Part shown: positions 26,889 to 36,273 of the stretch, one piece after another
Layout of the letters: the number at the start of each line of letters is the position of its first letter
How positions within the stretch are numbered: the first letter of the stretch is position 1
NCBI RefSeq assembly: GCF_900091655.1
Contig: NZ_LT594621.1
Location: 2,748,532-2,812,531, forward strand
Direction: 5' to 3'
DNA: 64,000 bases
Origin: Culturomica massiliensis
Lineage (GTDB): Bacteria > Bacteroidota > Bacteroidia > Bacteroidales > Marinifilaceae
Program-made: the position numbers and the translations under genes
The notes under the pieces: generated by a model
What the model was told of the DNA's origin: nothing
Seen by the model: the letters and a program-made list of their open reading frames with translations, nothing else
Database searches by the model: none

Positions 26889-29279
26889 ATGGATAATTCA
26901 CGTGAAAATGGAATATTATTTAGTTGGCAAAGACAAGATAAAAACATTATAAAAGAGAAAATTCAAACAAATAAGTTACTAGCAATAAAAAGTATTAACT
27001 TAAATTTTGAACAATTGTTTTTGTATGATATTTTCTCTGAGTTATCTACAGTTATTCAAATGGAAAAGAATGCTTTTAATTTGCCTTTCTTTCCATTTTA
27101 TGAAAGTCTTAATGAATATTACAAATCTGATTTTGAACATTTTTCTTTTAAATCGCTATTAAGTAATCTTGTTGTAGATTTAACGCAATCAGAAACTCTT
27201 AAATATATTATTGACAGTATAGAAAATAGAGATTTCATGTTAGATGAAAAAAGTCAAGGAATCATAAATACTTTAGTCAAATTAGTCTCTTTAAATGGGA
27301 ATATATATCTTGTATGTAAATATCCACATTTATTTGATGATTACTCAAAACAATTGTTGAAATTTCTGCAAAATTCTAGATTTATAGAAGAATACCCAAA
27401 GTTGAGATATTTAACATTAATATTTCTGTCTGATAACTTTGATGATGTTTTTTATAATGATATTAATAGAATTATTGAAATTATTGAGCCCCAAGAACGT
27501 GATATACCCGAAATATTTCACATGTTTGGAAGGAACGATATAGAGAAAGATTTTCAGTTGGCTATATTTCAATTATGTGATGGGAATTTAAATAAAATGG
27601 AATATTTTATAAATAATCTGTCTTCTGAAATAATAGCATTCACCCAACAAAAATTCGAGAATGCGGTTAATATGATGCTTACAAATAAACTGCGTTCAAT
27701 AGGAGATAATTCAAGGGACGTATTGAGAGTTCTGACTACTGCTTCAGAATTGGGTGAAATAATTGATCTATTACCTTTAATAAAGGTAATAGACCATGAC
27801 AGATCGTTTGTTGAAGATACACTAGAAATATCAGAGAGATACAATTTCACTATAAAAGATAGAGATACAGTAAAATTCGCCAATATATTTGTCAAACGAT
27901 ATTTTGAGAAATTAATAAAATACAAACGTGTGATAAATAAAAAAATATCAGATGCTTATTCTGAACTTTATCCTTCCAATTATGAAGTTAGACTGTTTTT
28001 TTTAGAAAAATCAAGTTCTGAAATGCTAAGCGAATCTTGCGATCTTCTTATTCTTATCTGGTTAAATTATAAAAAAAATGGGATTGAATGTCCTCCTGAT
28101 TTGAAACTCAAACTAGACAAATACGCATATAGGTTTCACCGTACTGAATATATAAAGGTAATGGAATCTTTCTTTTTGTCTTTCAATAATCAGAATTTTG
28201 AGAATGCAGTTTCAATTTTAGATGCTTATTCAGAAATAGATTCTCCTTTATTAATGCTTGAAAAAGATTATTTTACGGGACTTGCATATTACAAACTTTC
28301 CAGAAATAAAGAAGACCTTGATAATGCATTATTATATATGAAAGATGTACAGCATCGAAGCAAGGAAATATCAATAGCATTATATGAAACAAGCTCATTG
28401 ACATTAATTTCATTTATAATTAATATTACAGGAAATTGTAGTGCGGCTCAAAAAATTGAACGGGAAGTGATATATAATATCTCTTATAGAATAGAGTACG
28501 ACTATAGTGCGAAAGACAATTTGCATAGAATCTATCGTAAATACGCAGCACTTCATCCTATTGAATTAGCTGTTCAAAAAACCGAAAAGAGCCTAAATTA
28601 TTTTGAAAAGACTCCATTAACTAATGAATATTATATGGCAGTTGTAAATCATATTGGCAATTTATTACATTTAGGAGAATACGATGTGGCATATTCTTTT
28701 GCGAAATTATTATACTGTCACTTAGACGTATTTCATTATTCAAATAATAAAAAGATGATAATATATTCCTTGAATAATATCCTAATTGCATTTTTTCGTG
28801 CTAGTATGCTAATCCCCAAGGAGTTGTTAATGCAATATATAGATATATTAGATACGATCCCTGAAAATCCTACAAAAATAATACCTTACCTTACTATTGC
28901 TATTATTTATTATGAACAATTTGAAGATATATTATACTCTATTAACTTATTAAAAAAGACTAAAAAACTCAATAATCTAATTGCAGATTCATATTATAAG
29001 TATTACATTTTGATTAATGAAGCTGCATTATTATATTTAGACTCAAAAAGTAGACAAAAGGCTATCTCTATAATGGAGGATCTAAAAGATAGTTCTCCAG
29101 AATTATATAGAGATTCTATCCGTAAATGTTTGGTAGAAAGAGCGCAAATTATTTTGGCAAGTATGAGAATTGGAAAAAACAAAACTACTATTGAAAATGA
29201 ACTTGGAAAAACGAATTGTCGCTACAAACTTATTATGAACTATTTCCTGTTTTCAGATATACAATTTTGGTCAGAATAG
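26889..29279 (+). CDS. Large pseudo-STAND/TPR protein of unknown function
   Basis: This is a 796-residue protein in an AT-rich island. The N-terminal 250 residues follow the plan of an AAA_16/STAND ATPase: a central region (NGNIYLVCKYPHLFDDYSKQ) sits where the Walker B block hhhhDDhhxAD would be, and QLCDGNLNKMEYFINNL matches the GNP-type motif. No Walker A (GxxxxGKS/T) is present and the Walker B acids are replaced, so it should not hydrolyse ATP. The rest (about 250-796) is all-helical and TPR-like. It converges on three minus-strand genes and may be a scaffold or sensor. I do not recognise a named family. Confidence 0.5.
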   Translation: MDNSRENGILFSWQRQDKNIIKEKIQTNKLLAIKSINLNFEQLFLYDIFSELSTVIQMEKNAFNLPFFPFYESLNEYYKSDFEHFSFKSLLSNLVVDLTQSETLKYIIDSIENRDFMLDEKSQGIINTLVKLVSLNGNIYLVCKYPHLFDDYSKQLLKFLQNSRFIEEYPKLRYLTLIFLSDNFDDVFYNDINRIIEIIEPQERDIPEIFHMFGRNDIEKDFQLAIFQLCDGNLNKMEYFINNLSSEIIAFTQQKFENAVNMMLTNKLRSIGDNSRDVLRVLTTASELGEIIDLLPLIKVIDHDRSFVEDTLEISERYNFTIKDRDTVKFANIFVKRYFEKLIKYKRVINKKISDAYSELYPSNYEVRLFFLEKSSSEMLSESCDLLILIWLNYKKNGIECPPDLKLKLDKYAYRFHRTEYIKVMESFFLSFNNQNFENAVSILDAYSEIDSPLLMLEKDYFTGLAYYKLSRNKEDLDNALLYMKDVQHRSKEISIALYETSSLTLISFIINITGNCSAAQKIEREVIYNISYRIEYDYSAKDNLHRIYRKYAALHPIELAVQKTEKSLNYFEKTPLTNEYYMAVVNHIGNLLHLGEYDVAYSFAKLLYCHLDVFHYSNNKKMIIYSLNNILIAFFRASMLIPKELLMQYIDILDTIPENPTKIIPYLTIAIIYYEQFEDILYSINLLKKTKKLNNLIADSYYKYYILINEAALLYLDSKSRQKAISIMEDLKDSSPELYRDSIRKCLVERAQIILASMRIGKNKTTIENELGKTNCRYKLIMNYFLFSDIQFWSE

Positions 29280-29429
29280 AAACTTTAAAAACATATAAAG
29301 TTGATTAGAAGCGAAGACTTTTAGTCAGGTAATCCTTATGAGGCTGAAGTCTTATAGATCAGTCTCATAACGTGGATATAAGATGTGTTTAAGCCTTATT
29401 AATTTATTTTTAATGGCAAACTAATATTA

Positions 29430-30014
29430 CTACCATTGATAAATATAACGTTTACGGTCTTCAGATCTTTTAAATATACTTTTTTCTGTAAGATTCTCAT
29501 ATATATTTATTATTGCATTTTGAGAGCAATTACATAATTCTCCATTTCTAAATTTACATTGGGAATTTATCCGTTGACACTTCCCTTTGTAACTCTTTAA
29601 TATATTTGCATCTCCAATTCGAGGCTTACGCAAAAGTGTTTCTCTTAATACACATTTTTCTCCATCATCACTAATTGTAGCTAATGCTTGATTATTAACT
29701 CCTAATAAGGACAAACTTAATGCTGCAATACCAGATGTTAAATTTATATCAAGCAAGAATGCTATCATAACGATTGTCATAGTTTTAACATTAATATATA
29801 ATGAAGAATTAAACATGGTTAGGGCCATCTGTTGTCCATCATTATCATATTCTTCTATTTCAATACTTTCAAATTCATCTAGAAGGTTGGGATTTTTACA
29901 TAAATAATCGAGAATTGCTTGCGCATCTTGACTATCTTTAATTCCAATTTTACATAGAGTAAAGATAACTTTATCTTTAGAACCCAATAATTCAATCATT
30001 AAAGGTATACTCAT
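29430..30014 (-). CDS. Small membrane protein with Cys-rich C-terminus
   Basis: This 194-residue protein has a charged N-terminal half (DxEFESIEIEEYDND), a hydrophobic middle (about 75-110: TMTIVMIAFLLDINLTSGIAALSLSLLG, one or two membrane helices or a hydrophobic hairpin) and a basic C-terminal segment with four close Cys (KCQRINSQCKFRNGELCNC). The Cys cluster could bind zinc. It follows the metallopeptidase by 14 nt and must be co-transcribed with it. It could be the peptidase substrate or a membrane effector. No family was recognised. Confidence 0.45.
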   Translation of the reverse strand: MSIPLMIELLGSKDKVIFTLCKIGIKDSQDAQAILDYLCKNPNLLDEFESIEIEEYDNDGQQMALTMFNSSLYINVKTMTIVMIAFLLDINLTSGIAALSLSLLGVNNQALATISDDGEKCVLRETLLRKPRIGDANILKSYKGKCQRINSQCKFRNGELCNCSQNAIINIYENLTEKSIFKRSEDRKRYIYQW

Positions 30015-30028
30015 AATAATTTTTATTA

Positions 30029-31006
30029 TTAAAAAACAGGAATTCTTGAATATTGAGATAATATTTTACATGTATTCAAAAGCCATTCTTGTCTCATAGC
30101 ATTAAAAGTCTCATCAAAACTCCCATCTGTTATATGGTTAAACTTTTTTTCTTTTTGCATGGAGGTTAATTCAATTCCACCAAAAAGATAATCACTAGAA
30201 TATAATATTTCCATAAAATATTTCTCTTTAGGCGGTATTTGAAATTGATAATATAAATGTTCTATCAATGTTTTTCCTGTATAATAGCAACGAGCTATTG
30301 CAGGAGGATGGTCATGTGTCGCCTCATTATGCCTACGTCCTTTAGGTATTTCGCCATTAGAAGTAAGCATGTATGATTCTTTTGCTTCCAAAAGTTCTAA
30401 ATACATTAAAATGTAAAAGAAGGCATTTATGCCTTTTAATATATCTTCATAAAAAATATCGATAGACTTATAGCCTAATATACTTTTATATCTATCATCA
30501 AATATTAGTGTTACCATTTTTTCTCCAAGTCTTTTTGCTGCAAAAGTATCAGCATCGGCTTCCAGCATTTGATATATTGCAATGTCAGTATTTTCATTAG
30601 TATTTTCTATTGCACACATTCTCATATCTTTTTGTATTTGGCAATGACCTAGTAATAGATGGCCCATTTCATGAAAAGCACAATATGAAATAGCTGTATC
30701 TATCATACATGCTGCACGATTATTGTCTGGTTCAGAATTGAATATTATGCTCTCTATCATTTCTACTAATTTCTCAGTAATAATAATTACATCCTTAGTC
30801 GCCTTATATATTGAAAACGCATTTATTATAGGATATTTACCATTGGCAACTCCATGTCTTTCTATCTTAAATAAAAGATCTCGCTTGGATAAGTTTTCTA
30901 TGAGCGGATTATTTGTAGGATTGTATACAAAACTATAATAGTCTTGCAAAGTGATATTTATAATATCCTGTATCTGTTTATATCGAAAAGACGATTCTAT
31001 ATACAT
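30029..31006 (-). CDS. Zinc metallopeptidase, M48-like gluzincin
   Basis: H112-E113-x2-H116 in CAFHEMGHLLLGH is the gluzincin zinc motif. E149 in LEADADTFAAKRL fits the third ligand and HDHPPAIAR (about 227) the downstream motif of M48 enzymes. The 325 residues have no signal peptide or obvious transmembrane helices, so the protease is probably cytoplasmic, which is unusual for M48 but usual for anti-phage and Lit-like (U49) proteases. It lies between an ATP-grasp gene (176 nt upstream) and a small membrane protein (14 nt downstream). The substrate is unknown. Base use matches the island. Confidence 0.7.
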   Translation of the reverse strand: MYIESSFRYKQIQDIINITLQDYYSFVYNPTNNPLIENLSKRDLLFKIERHGVANGKYPIINAFSIYKATKDVIIITEKLVEMIESIIFNSEPDNNRAACMIDTAISYCAFHEMGHLLLGHCQIQKDMRMCAIENTNENTDIAIYQMLEADADTFAAKRLGEKMVTLIFDDRYKSILGYKSIDIFYEDILKGINAFFYILMYLELLEAKESYMLTSNGEIPKGRRHNEATHDHPPAIARCYYTGKTLIEHLYYQFQIPPKEKYFMEILYSSDYLFGGIELTSMQKEKKFNHITDGSFDETFNAMRQEWLLNTCKILSQYSRIPVF

Positions 31007-31182
31007 GGCTTAAATATATTTACAAGCTTTTTTATGATGTTTATATATGAAATTTACATAATAAAAATATAAAAAATAGCATTTGATACAAACTGTTAAT
31101 CCTTTAATCATTCTTAATATTAAACAAGATAATTAACATGTGCAGTTTATAAGGAATGTCACTTATTATACTCTAAAGAATA

Positions 31183-32235
31183 TTATATTAAAGCTGTACT
31201 AAGAATTGTTTTCATTATTGCTTCAGGAGATAATGACAATTGTTCAAAAGCATAGTTTACAGAACTATGATGTACAAAATGAGGATTTGTGGAAACATCT
31301 GTAACATAACAGCACCCAGATTTGTCTATACGAAAGTCGACTCTACATAACCCTGATAAGCCTAAAATTTTAACAACAAGCTCTGCATCAGATACCATTT
31401 TTTTTATATCAACAAGGGTGTCCCTCATGTTAAAGAATTTGTATTCATCGTAATACACCTTATGATAATCCAAAATGTTTCCTCCCATTAATTTATCAGA
31501 TAAATTTAACGCTATACCTACAGGATCTAAAATTAATTTGTGATTTTTAGAAATTATACATGGTATTTCCGCTTCATAACCGTTAATAAATTGTTGTACA
31601 ATTATTGGTTGTTTCATCTCTTTTTGTTTTGCCTCAACTAATTTTACTGTCGTTTTATCAAAACAAATAACGCTATTAGTATCTATCCCAATGCTTGATG
31701 ATTCATAAATTGGTTTTAATATATATATATCACCTAATTGAGGTTTATCTAAAACCCACCCATGGTCATATAAATAAGTTTTGGGTACACATAGTCCATG
31801 AATTTCTAATAATTTAATAACGTGATATTTATGTCTGCATAATGCTACAGAATAAGAATTTGAACCTGTTATGGTAATCCCTTTAAGTGCACAAAATGCA
31901 GGTATTAATGATTTACGCCCTATACCTGTACCACTTTGAGCACTATTATAAACTATCATATTTTTAAGATCAATAGAATTGTTGCATATAAAACTTATAA
32001 AATCAGTTTCATCAAAAAAGTATTTCTCAACAGGAATACATTTATTTAACATGTTATCAACTTGTTCAAATTCACAATCAGATAAATATTCTGTTCTAAT
32101 ATCAAATGTATTAAAATTTTCGTATTTTAATTCATGTGATTTAGTATTACATACAACATATAGTTTTTTCCCTTTTAAAAGAGTGGTACCTTCAAGAATT
32201 AATTGCTGTAATTCTTTTCTATTTTTATTATCCAT
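31183..32235 (-). CDS. D-Ala-D-Ala-ligase-like ATP-grasp enzyme
   Basis: The 350 residues show the Ddl fold order: GTGIGRKSLIPAFCALKGI (N-domain), TGSNSYSVALCRHKYHV (first ATP-grasp helix), YILKPIYESSSIGID (ATP loop), VQQFINGYEAEIPCI, and the metal/ATP end motif RVDFRIDKSGCCYVTDVSTNPH. True Ddl substrate residues are not conserved as a set, and the cell should carry a separate housekeeping Ddl. I infer that it joins an amino acid or peptide to a small substrate rather than making cell wall. It leads a minus-strand group with the metallopeptidase and the membrane protein. The AT-rich composition suggests transfer. Confidence 0.65.
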   Translation of the reverse strand: MDNKNRKELQQLILEGTTLLKGKKLYVVCNTKSHELKYENFNTFDIRTEYLSDCEFEQVDNMLNKCIPVEKYFFDETDFISFICNNSIDLKNMIVYNSAQSGTGIGRKSLIPAFCALKGITITGSNSYSVALCRHKYHVIKLLEIHGLCVPKTYLYDHGWVLDKPQLGDIYILKPIYESSSIGIDTNSVICFDKTTVKLVEAKQKEMKQPIIVQQFINGYEAEIPCIISKNHKLILDPVGIALNLSDKLMGGNILDYHKVYYDEYKFFNMRDTLVDIKKMVSDAELVVKILGLSGLCRVDFRIDKSGCCYVTDVSTNPHFVHHSSVNYAFEQLSLSPEAIMKTILSTALI

Positions 32236-32494
32236 AATATTAAGTTATCGTTTATTCGTTTTTTCTGGTACTCTAACCAATCTGTTCTATTTTTCCCAAA
32301 ATTATTTCATTAGCTGTAATTATCCCTAAAAGGATAAGTTCTCATAAAAAAAATATTGATTTTTATTAATCAATATATACAAATATATACATAAATAACA
32401 AAAGACAAACTATCGTTTTAATAATAATCTTTCATTTTATCGAAAAAAACACCTCACTTAAACAACCACACGTTAAATCATAAAACACAGTCTT

Positions 32495-34261
32495 TCACCG
32501 GAATTGTTCTTGATTCAGGGTAAAGTATTTCCCTTTTATCCGGAGCAGTTCCTCGTGCGTGCCCCGTTCGACAATCTGCCCATGTTCAAGTACCAGGATG
32601 ATATCGGCATTACGAATAGTAGAAAGACGGTGAGCGATAATCAGACTGGTGCGGCCCTGCATCAACTGGTCCAAACCCTTTTGGATCAATATTTCACTCC
32701 GGGTATCGATATTGCTGGTTGCTTCATCCAGCAGTAAAATAGCAGGATCGGCAACAGCCGCCCGGGCGATATTCAGCAATTGCCGCTGTCCCTGACTTAA
32801 ATTGGCACCGTCATTCTCAAGTAAAGTATCATATCCGTGGGGCAAACGCTTGATAAACGAATGGGCCGCCGTCAACTTAGCCGCTGCTACGACTTCTTCA
32901 TCCGTAGCCTCCAACCGGCCGAAACGGATATTCTCACGCACCGTATCAGTAAACAAATGAGTATCCTGCAAAACAATAGCCATCGCTTTACGTAAACTCC
33001 TTCTCCGTACCGTACGGATTTCCTCCCCATCTATCCGGATTTCTCCCGACCGGATATCAAAGAAACGAGGCAACATATTGAGAATCGTCGTCTTCCCGGC
33101 GCCGGTTGCTCCCACCAGAGCAATCTTCCGCCCAGCCGGAACCTCGAAAGAAATGCCTTTCAGGATCATCTTTTCCGGACGGTAACCAAACCATACCCCT
33201 TTCATCATCACTTCGCCTTTCACCCCTTCCAACTCCACCGCTTCCGGCAAATCCGGAGTTTCCGGTTTTTCATCGATTACCTCAAAAATCCGTTCTGCTC
33301 CCGCCAATGCTGCTTGAATACTATTATAAAGACTTGCCAACTCATTGACAGGCCGGCCGAACTGCCGCGAATATTGGAGGAATGCCGCTAATCCTCCCAC
33401 ATCAAAACCCCGGAATATGGCCAGCAAAGCCCCGGCAATGGTAACCAATACATAATTCAGGGTACCGAGATTCTGCATCACAGGCATCATCAACCCCGAA
33501 TAAAACTGCGCCTTCAACGACTTGGTATTCAAATCCTGATTCAGGCCGCCAAAATCTTCCTCCGCCTTCTGTTCATGCCCGAATACCTTAACTACCTTCT
33601 GCCCGCTGATCATCTCCTCAATATAACCGTTGACATTCCCCAACGACTCCTGCTGTGCTTTAAAATATTTCCGGCTCTTCCGGACAATACCCCGGGCACC
33701 CAAAAACATCAAAGGTACAGTCACCAATGTAACCAATGTCAGTATCGGACTGATCACCAACATCAGACAAAAAATACCCACTACCGTCAAAGCACTCGAC
33801 AGCATATCCGACAAACTGTCGGTCAGGGCATCACTGATACGGTCCATATCATTCGTAAAGCGACTCATCAGGTCGCCATGCTGATGCATATCGAAATAAC
33901 CTACCGGCAAATGCTCCATCTTCCGGAACAAATCCGCCCGCATCCGGGCCACCGTCTGCTGTCCGATCTTATTCAGCAACCGATACTCCACATACACCGC
34001 AACAATCCCCACCAGGTATATAACCACAAGTATCCCCAACATCCTTACCAAACCGGCAAAATCTCCGGGCAGAATATATTCGTTGATGATCGGCCGCAGC
34101 AAATAAGATCCTCCCAGATTAGCGGCTATGCTAACTACAATCAGGACACCGATTACGACAAGCAACATCCGGTCGCACACCAGATAAGCCGCCAACCGGA
34201 TCAGAGTCCGTTTCCCGGCCTTGGGCCTCGCCTGATATTTCAAATGATCTCCGTGTGCCAT
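32495..34261 (-). CDS. ABC exporter half-transporter, second subunit
   Basis: Six helices in the first 330 residues and an ATPase domain: Walker A GATGAGKTT, Q-loop, signature LSQGQRQLL, Walker B AILLLDEATSNID, H-loop IIAHRLS. It begins 2 nt after the upstream partner, so the two form a heterodimer of the BmrCD/TM287-288 kind. In this half the residue after Walker B is Glu (DEATS), so it holds the functional site. The substrates are likely lipids or drugs. Confidence 0.88.
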   Translation of the reverse strand: MAHGDHLKYQARPKAGKRTLIRLAAYLVCDRMLLVVIGVLIVVSIAANLGGSYLLRPIINEYILPGDFAGLVRMLGILVVIYLVGIVAVYVEYRLLNKIGQQTVARMRADLFRKMEHLPVGYFDMHQHGDLMSRFTNDMDRISDALTDSLSDMLSSALTVVGIFCLMLVISPILTLVTLVTVPLMFLGARGIVRKSRKYFKAQQESLGNVNGYIEEMISGQKVVKVFGHEQKAEEDFGGLNQDLNTKSLKAQFYSGLMMPVMQNLGTLNYVLVTIAGALLAIFRGFDVGGLAAFLQYSRQFGRPVNELASLYNSIQAALAGAERIFEVIDEKPETPDLPEAVELEGVKGEVMMKGVWFGYRPEKMILKGISFEVPAGRKIALVGATGAGKTTILNMLPRFFDIRSGEIRIDGEEIRTVRRRSLRKAMAIVLQDTHLFTDTVRENIRFGRLEATDEEVVAAAKLTAAHSFIKRLPHGYDTLLENDGANLSQGQRQLLNIARAAVADPAILLLDEATSNIDTRSEILIQKGLDQLMQGRTSLIIAHRLSTIRNADIILVLEHGQIVERGTHEELLRIKGKYFTLNQEQFR

Positions 34262-34263
34262 AA

Positions 34264-35988
34264 CTAATCCGGAATTTGTTGTGAACTGTAAATCTCCTGA
34301 TACACTCTGGACGTGGCCAGCAATTCCTCAGGCGTACCGATCGTCTCTACCTCACCGTCTTCAAGCACGATCACCCGGTCGGCCGACTGCATCGTATTGA
34401 TTCGCTGGGTAATAATCAAAACTGTCGTATCCTTCAACATCCGGTTCAGATTTTCACGTATCCGGAGTTCCGTCTCCGAATCCACGGCACTCGTACTATC
34501 GTCCAGAATCAATATCTTCGGTTTCCGCAACAAAGCCCGGGCAATACAAATCCGTTGCTTCTGTCCGCCGGACAAATTAATACCTCCGCGCCCCAACAGC
34601 GTATCGTATCTTTCACCCAACCCCATAATAAAATCATGTACCTGTGCCACACGGCAGGCCTCTTCCGCTTCTTCCAGGGAAGCATCCGGCTTGCCCCACC
34701 TCAGATTTTCCAATATCGTCCCGGTAAATAGCTCGTTCTTTTGCAACACCATCCCGATACAGGCGTGTAGCTCACGCAGGTTATACGCCTTCACCGGAAT
34801 CCCGTCAATCCGGATCTCCCCGGCAGTCACGTCGTACAAACGGGGGATCAGCTGCACCATAGAACTTTTGGCCGATCCGGTAGCACCGACAAGAGCAATG
34901 GTCTCCGCAGGTCTGATATGAAAACTGATGTCTCTCAACACATCATTTTCTCCGTCCCCATATCGGAAACCGACATGCTCGAACCTGATATCCCCTTGCT
35001 CTATTTTATACCGGCTTGTCAGTCCTTCAGGCGTATCGGCAAGAGAAGGCGTGGTATCCAATACCTCCCTGATCCGCCGGGACGATGCCGAAGCCCGGGC
35101 CGTCGTCATAATAAACATCGATAACAACATCAGCGACATCAGCACCTGCGCCAGATAATTCACAAATGAAATCAGTTCCCCGATCTGCAACTCTCCCTCC
35201 ATCACCTTATATCCCCCAACCCACAATATAGCGATCACTGACAGATTCATCACCAATTGCATCACGGGAAAAACGGTTACAATAATATCCGAAGCCCGGA
35301 CAACCGTATCCTTCAATTCTTCGCTGCTCCGGGTAAACTTCCGGGTTTCGAAATCCTCCCGCACAAACGATTTTACCACCCGGATATTGATCAGATTTTC
35401 ACGGACCACACCGTTCAGTTGATCGATTTTCTGCTGTACCTTCAGGAAATAAGGAAATCCCTTTTTCAGAATCACAAAAACGGCGATTCCAAGCACCGGA
35501 ATAGCTGCCACCAGAATAAGCGCCAATTGTGCATTGATCCGGATGACAAAAAACACCGCCATCACCAGCATAAACGGCGAGCGAAGCATCATCCGCATAG
35601 ACATCAGCACCACCTGCTGAATCCGTGCAATATCATTGGTGAGCCGCGTAATTAAAGAAGACGTACCGAAACGGTCCAGATCAAAGAAAGACAACTGCTG
35701 GATTTTCCCGAACAAAGCTGTCCGCAAATCAGTACCGAAGCCGATCGAGGTCCGGGAAGCCACCCATACATTCGCCACACTGAAAGCCAATCCGAGTAAC
35801 GAAATCAACACCATATAAGTACCCTTCTCCGCAATCAGCGAAAGATCGCGTTTCATCACCCCCTGATCGATAATCTCGGCCATATACATCGGCTGCACGG
35901 TCTCACACCACACCGTAACCAACACCAGCAAAGGACAAACCGCCAGGCTGCCCCTGTACTTGCGCAGTATATGCCAATACCTATACAT
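34264..35988 (-). CDS. ABC exporter half-transporter, first subunit
   Basis: Membrane domain (about 15-310) and ATPase domain with Walker A GATGSAKSS (the usual second Gly is Ala), signature LSGGQKQRI and Walker B ILILDDSTSAVDS. Asp replaces the catalytic Glu after Walker B, as in the degenerate half of heterodimeric exporters. The H-loop position reads ITQRINT, so its His is Gln. These changes indicate the degenerate subunit that works with the adjacent gene. The stop is 2 nt before the partner ATG. Confidence 0.88.
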   Translation of the reverse strand: MYRYWHILRKYRGSLAVCPLLVLVTVWCETVQPMYMAEIIDQGVMKRDLSLIAEKGTYMVLISLLGLAFSVANVWVASRTSIGFGTDLRTALFGKIQQLSFFDLDRFGTSSLITRLTNDIARIQQVVLMSMRMMLRSPFMLVMAVFFVIRINAQLALILVAAIPVLGIAVFVILKKGFPYFLKVQQKIDQLNGVVRENLINIRVVKSFVREDFETRKFTRSSEELKDTVVRASDIIVTVFPVMQLVMNLSVIAILWVGGYKVMEGELQIGELISFVNYLAQVLMSLMLLSMFIMTTARASASSRRIREVLDTTPSLADTPEGLTSRYKIEQGDIRFEHVGFRYGDGENDVLRDISFHIRPAETIALVGATGSAKSSMVQLIPRLYDVTAGEIRIDGIPVKAYNLRELHACIGMVLQKNELFTGTILENLRWGKPDASLEEAEEACRVAQVHDFIMGLGERYDTLLGRGGINLSGGQKQRICIARALLRKPKILILDDSTSAVDSETELRIRENLNRMLKDTTVLIITQRINTMQSADRVIVLEDGEVETIGTPEELLATSRVYQEIYSSQQIPD

Positions 35989-36273
35989 AATTCCCGCTTA
36001 TCTTCATAAAACCCATAAAGCTGTAACGAAAATAACAAAATTTATGTTGTGTTTAGCATATAAGTACAAAACTTTTGAATTTAAAACAAGTAAACTTTTC
36101 ATTTCCAAAATCACAACTAAACCGATCCGCTTGTCATGATCCCATAATAACAATCAACATCTTCAACATCATTTTACAGTTTTCGGATAAAATGTCATTA
36201 TATCTGTATCCCTATGTTACAAACAAATAAATTCAACACATCGTTCTGACATCGAATAAACAGACACCGCAAC

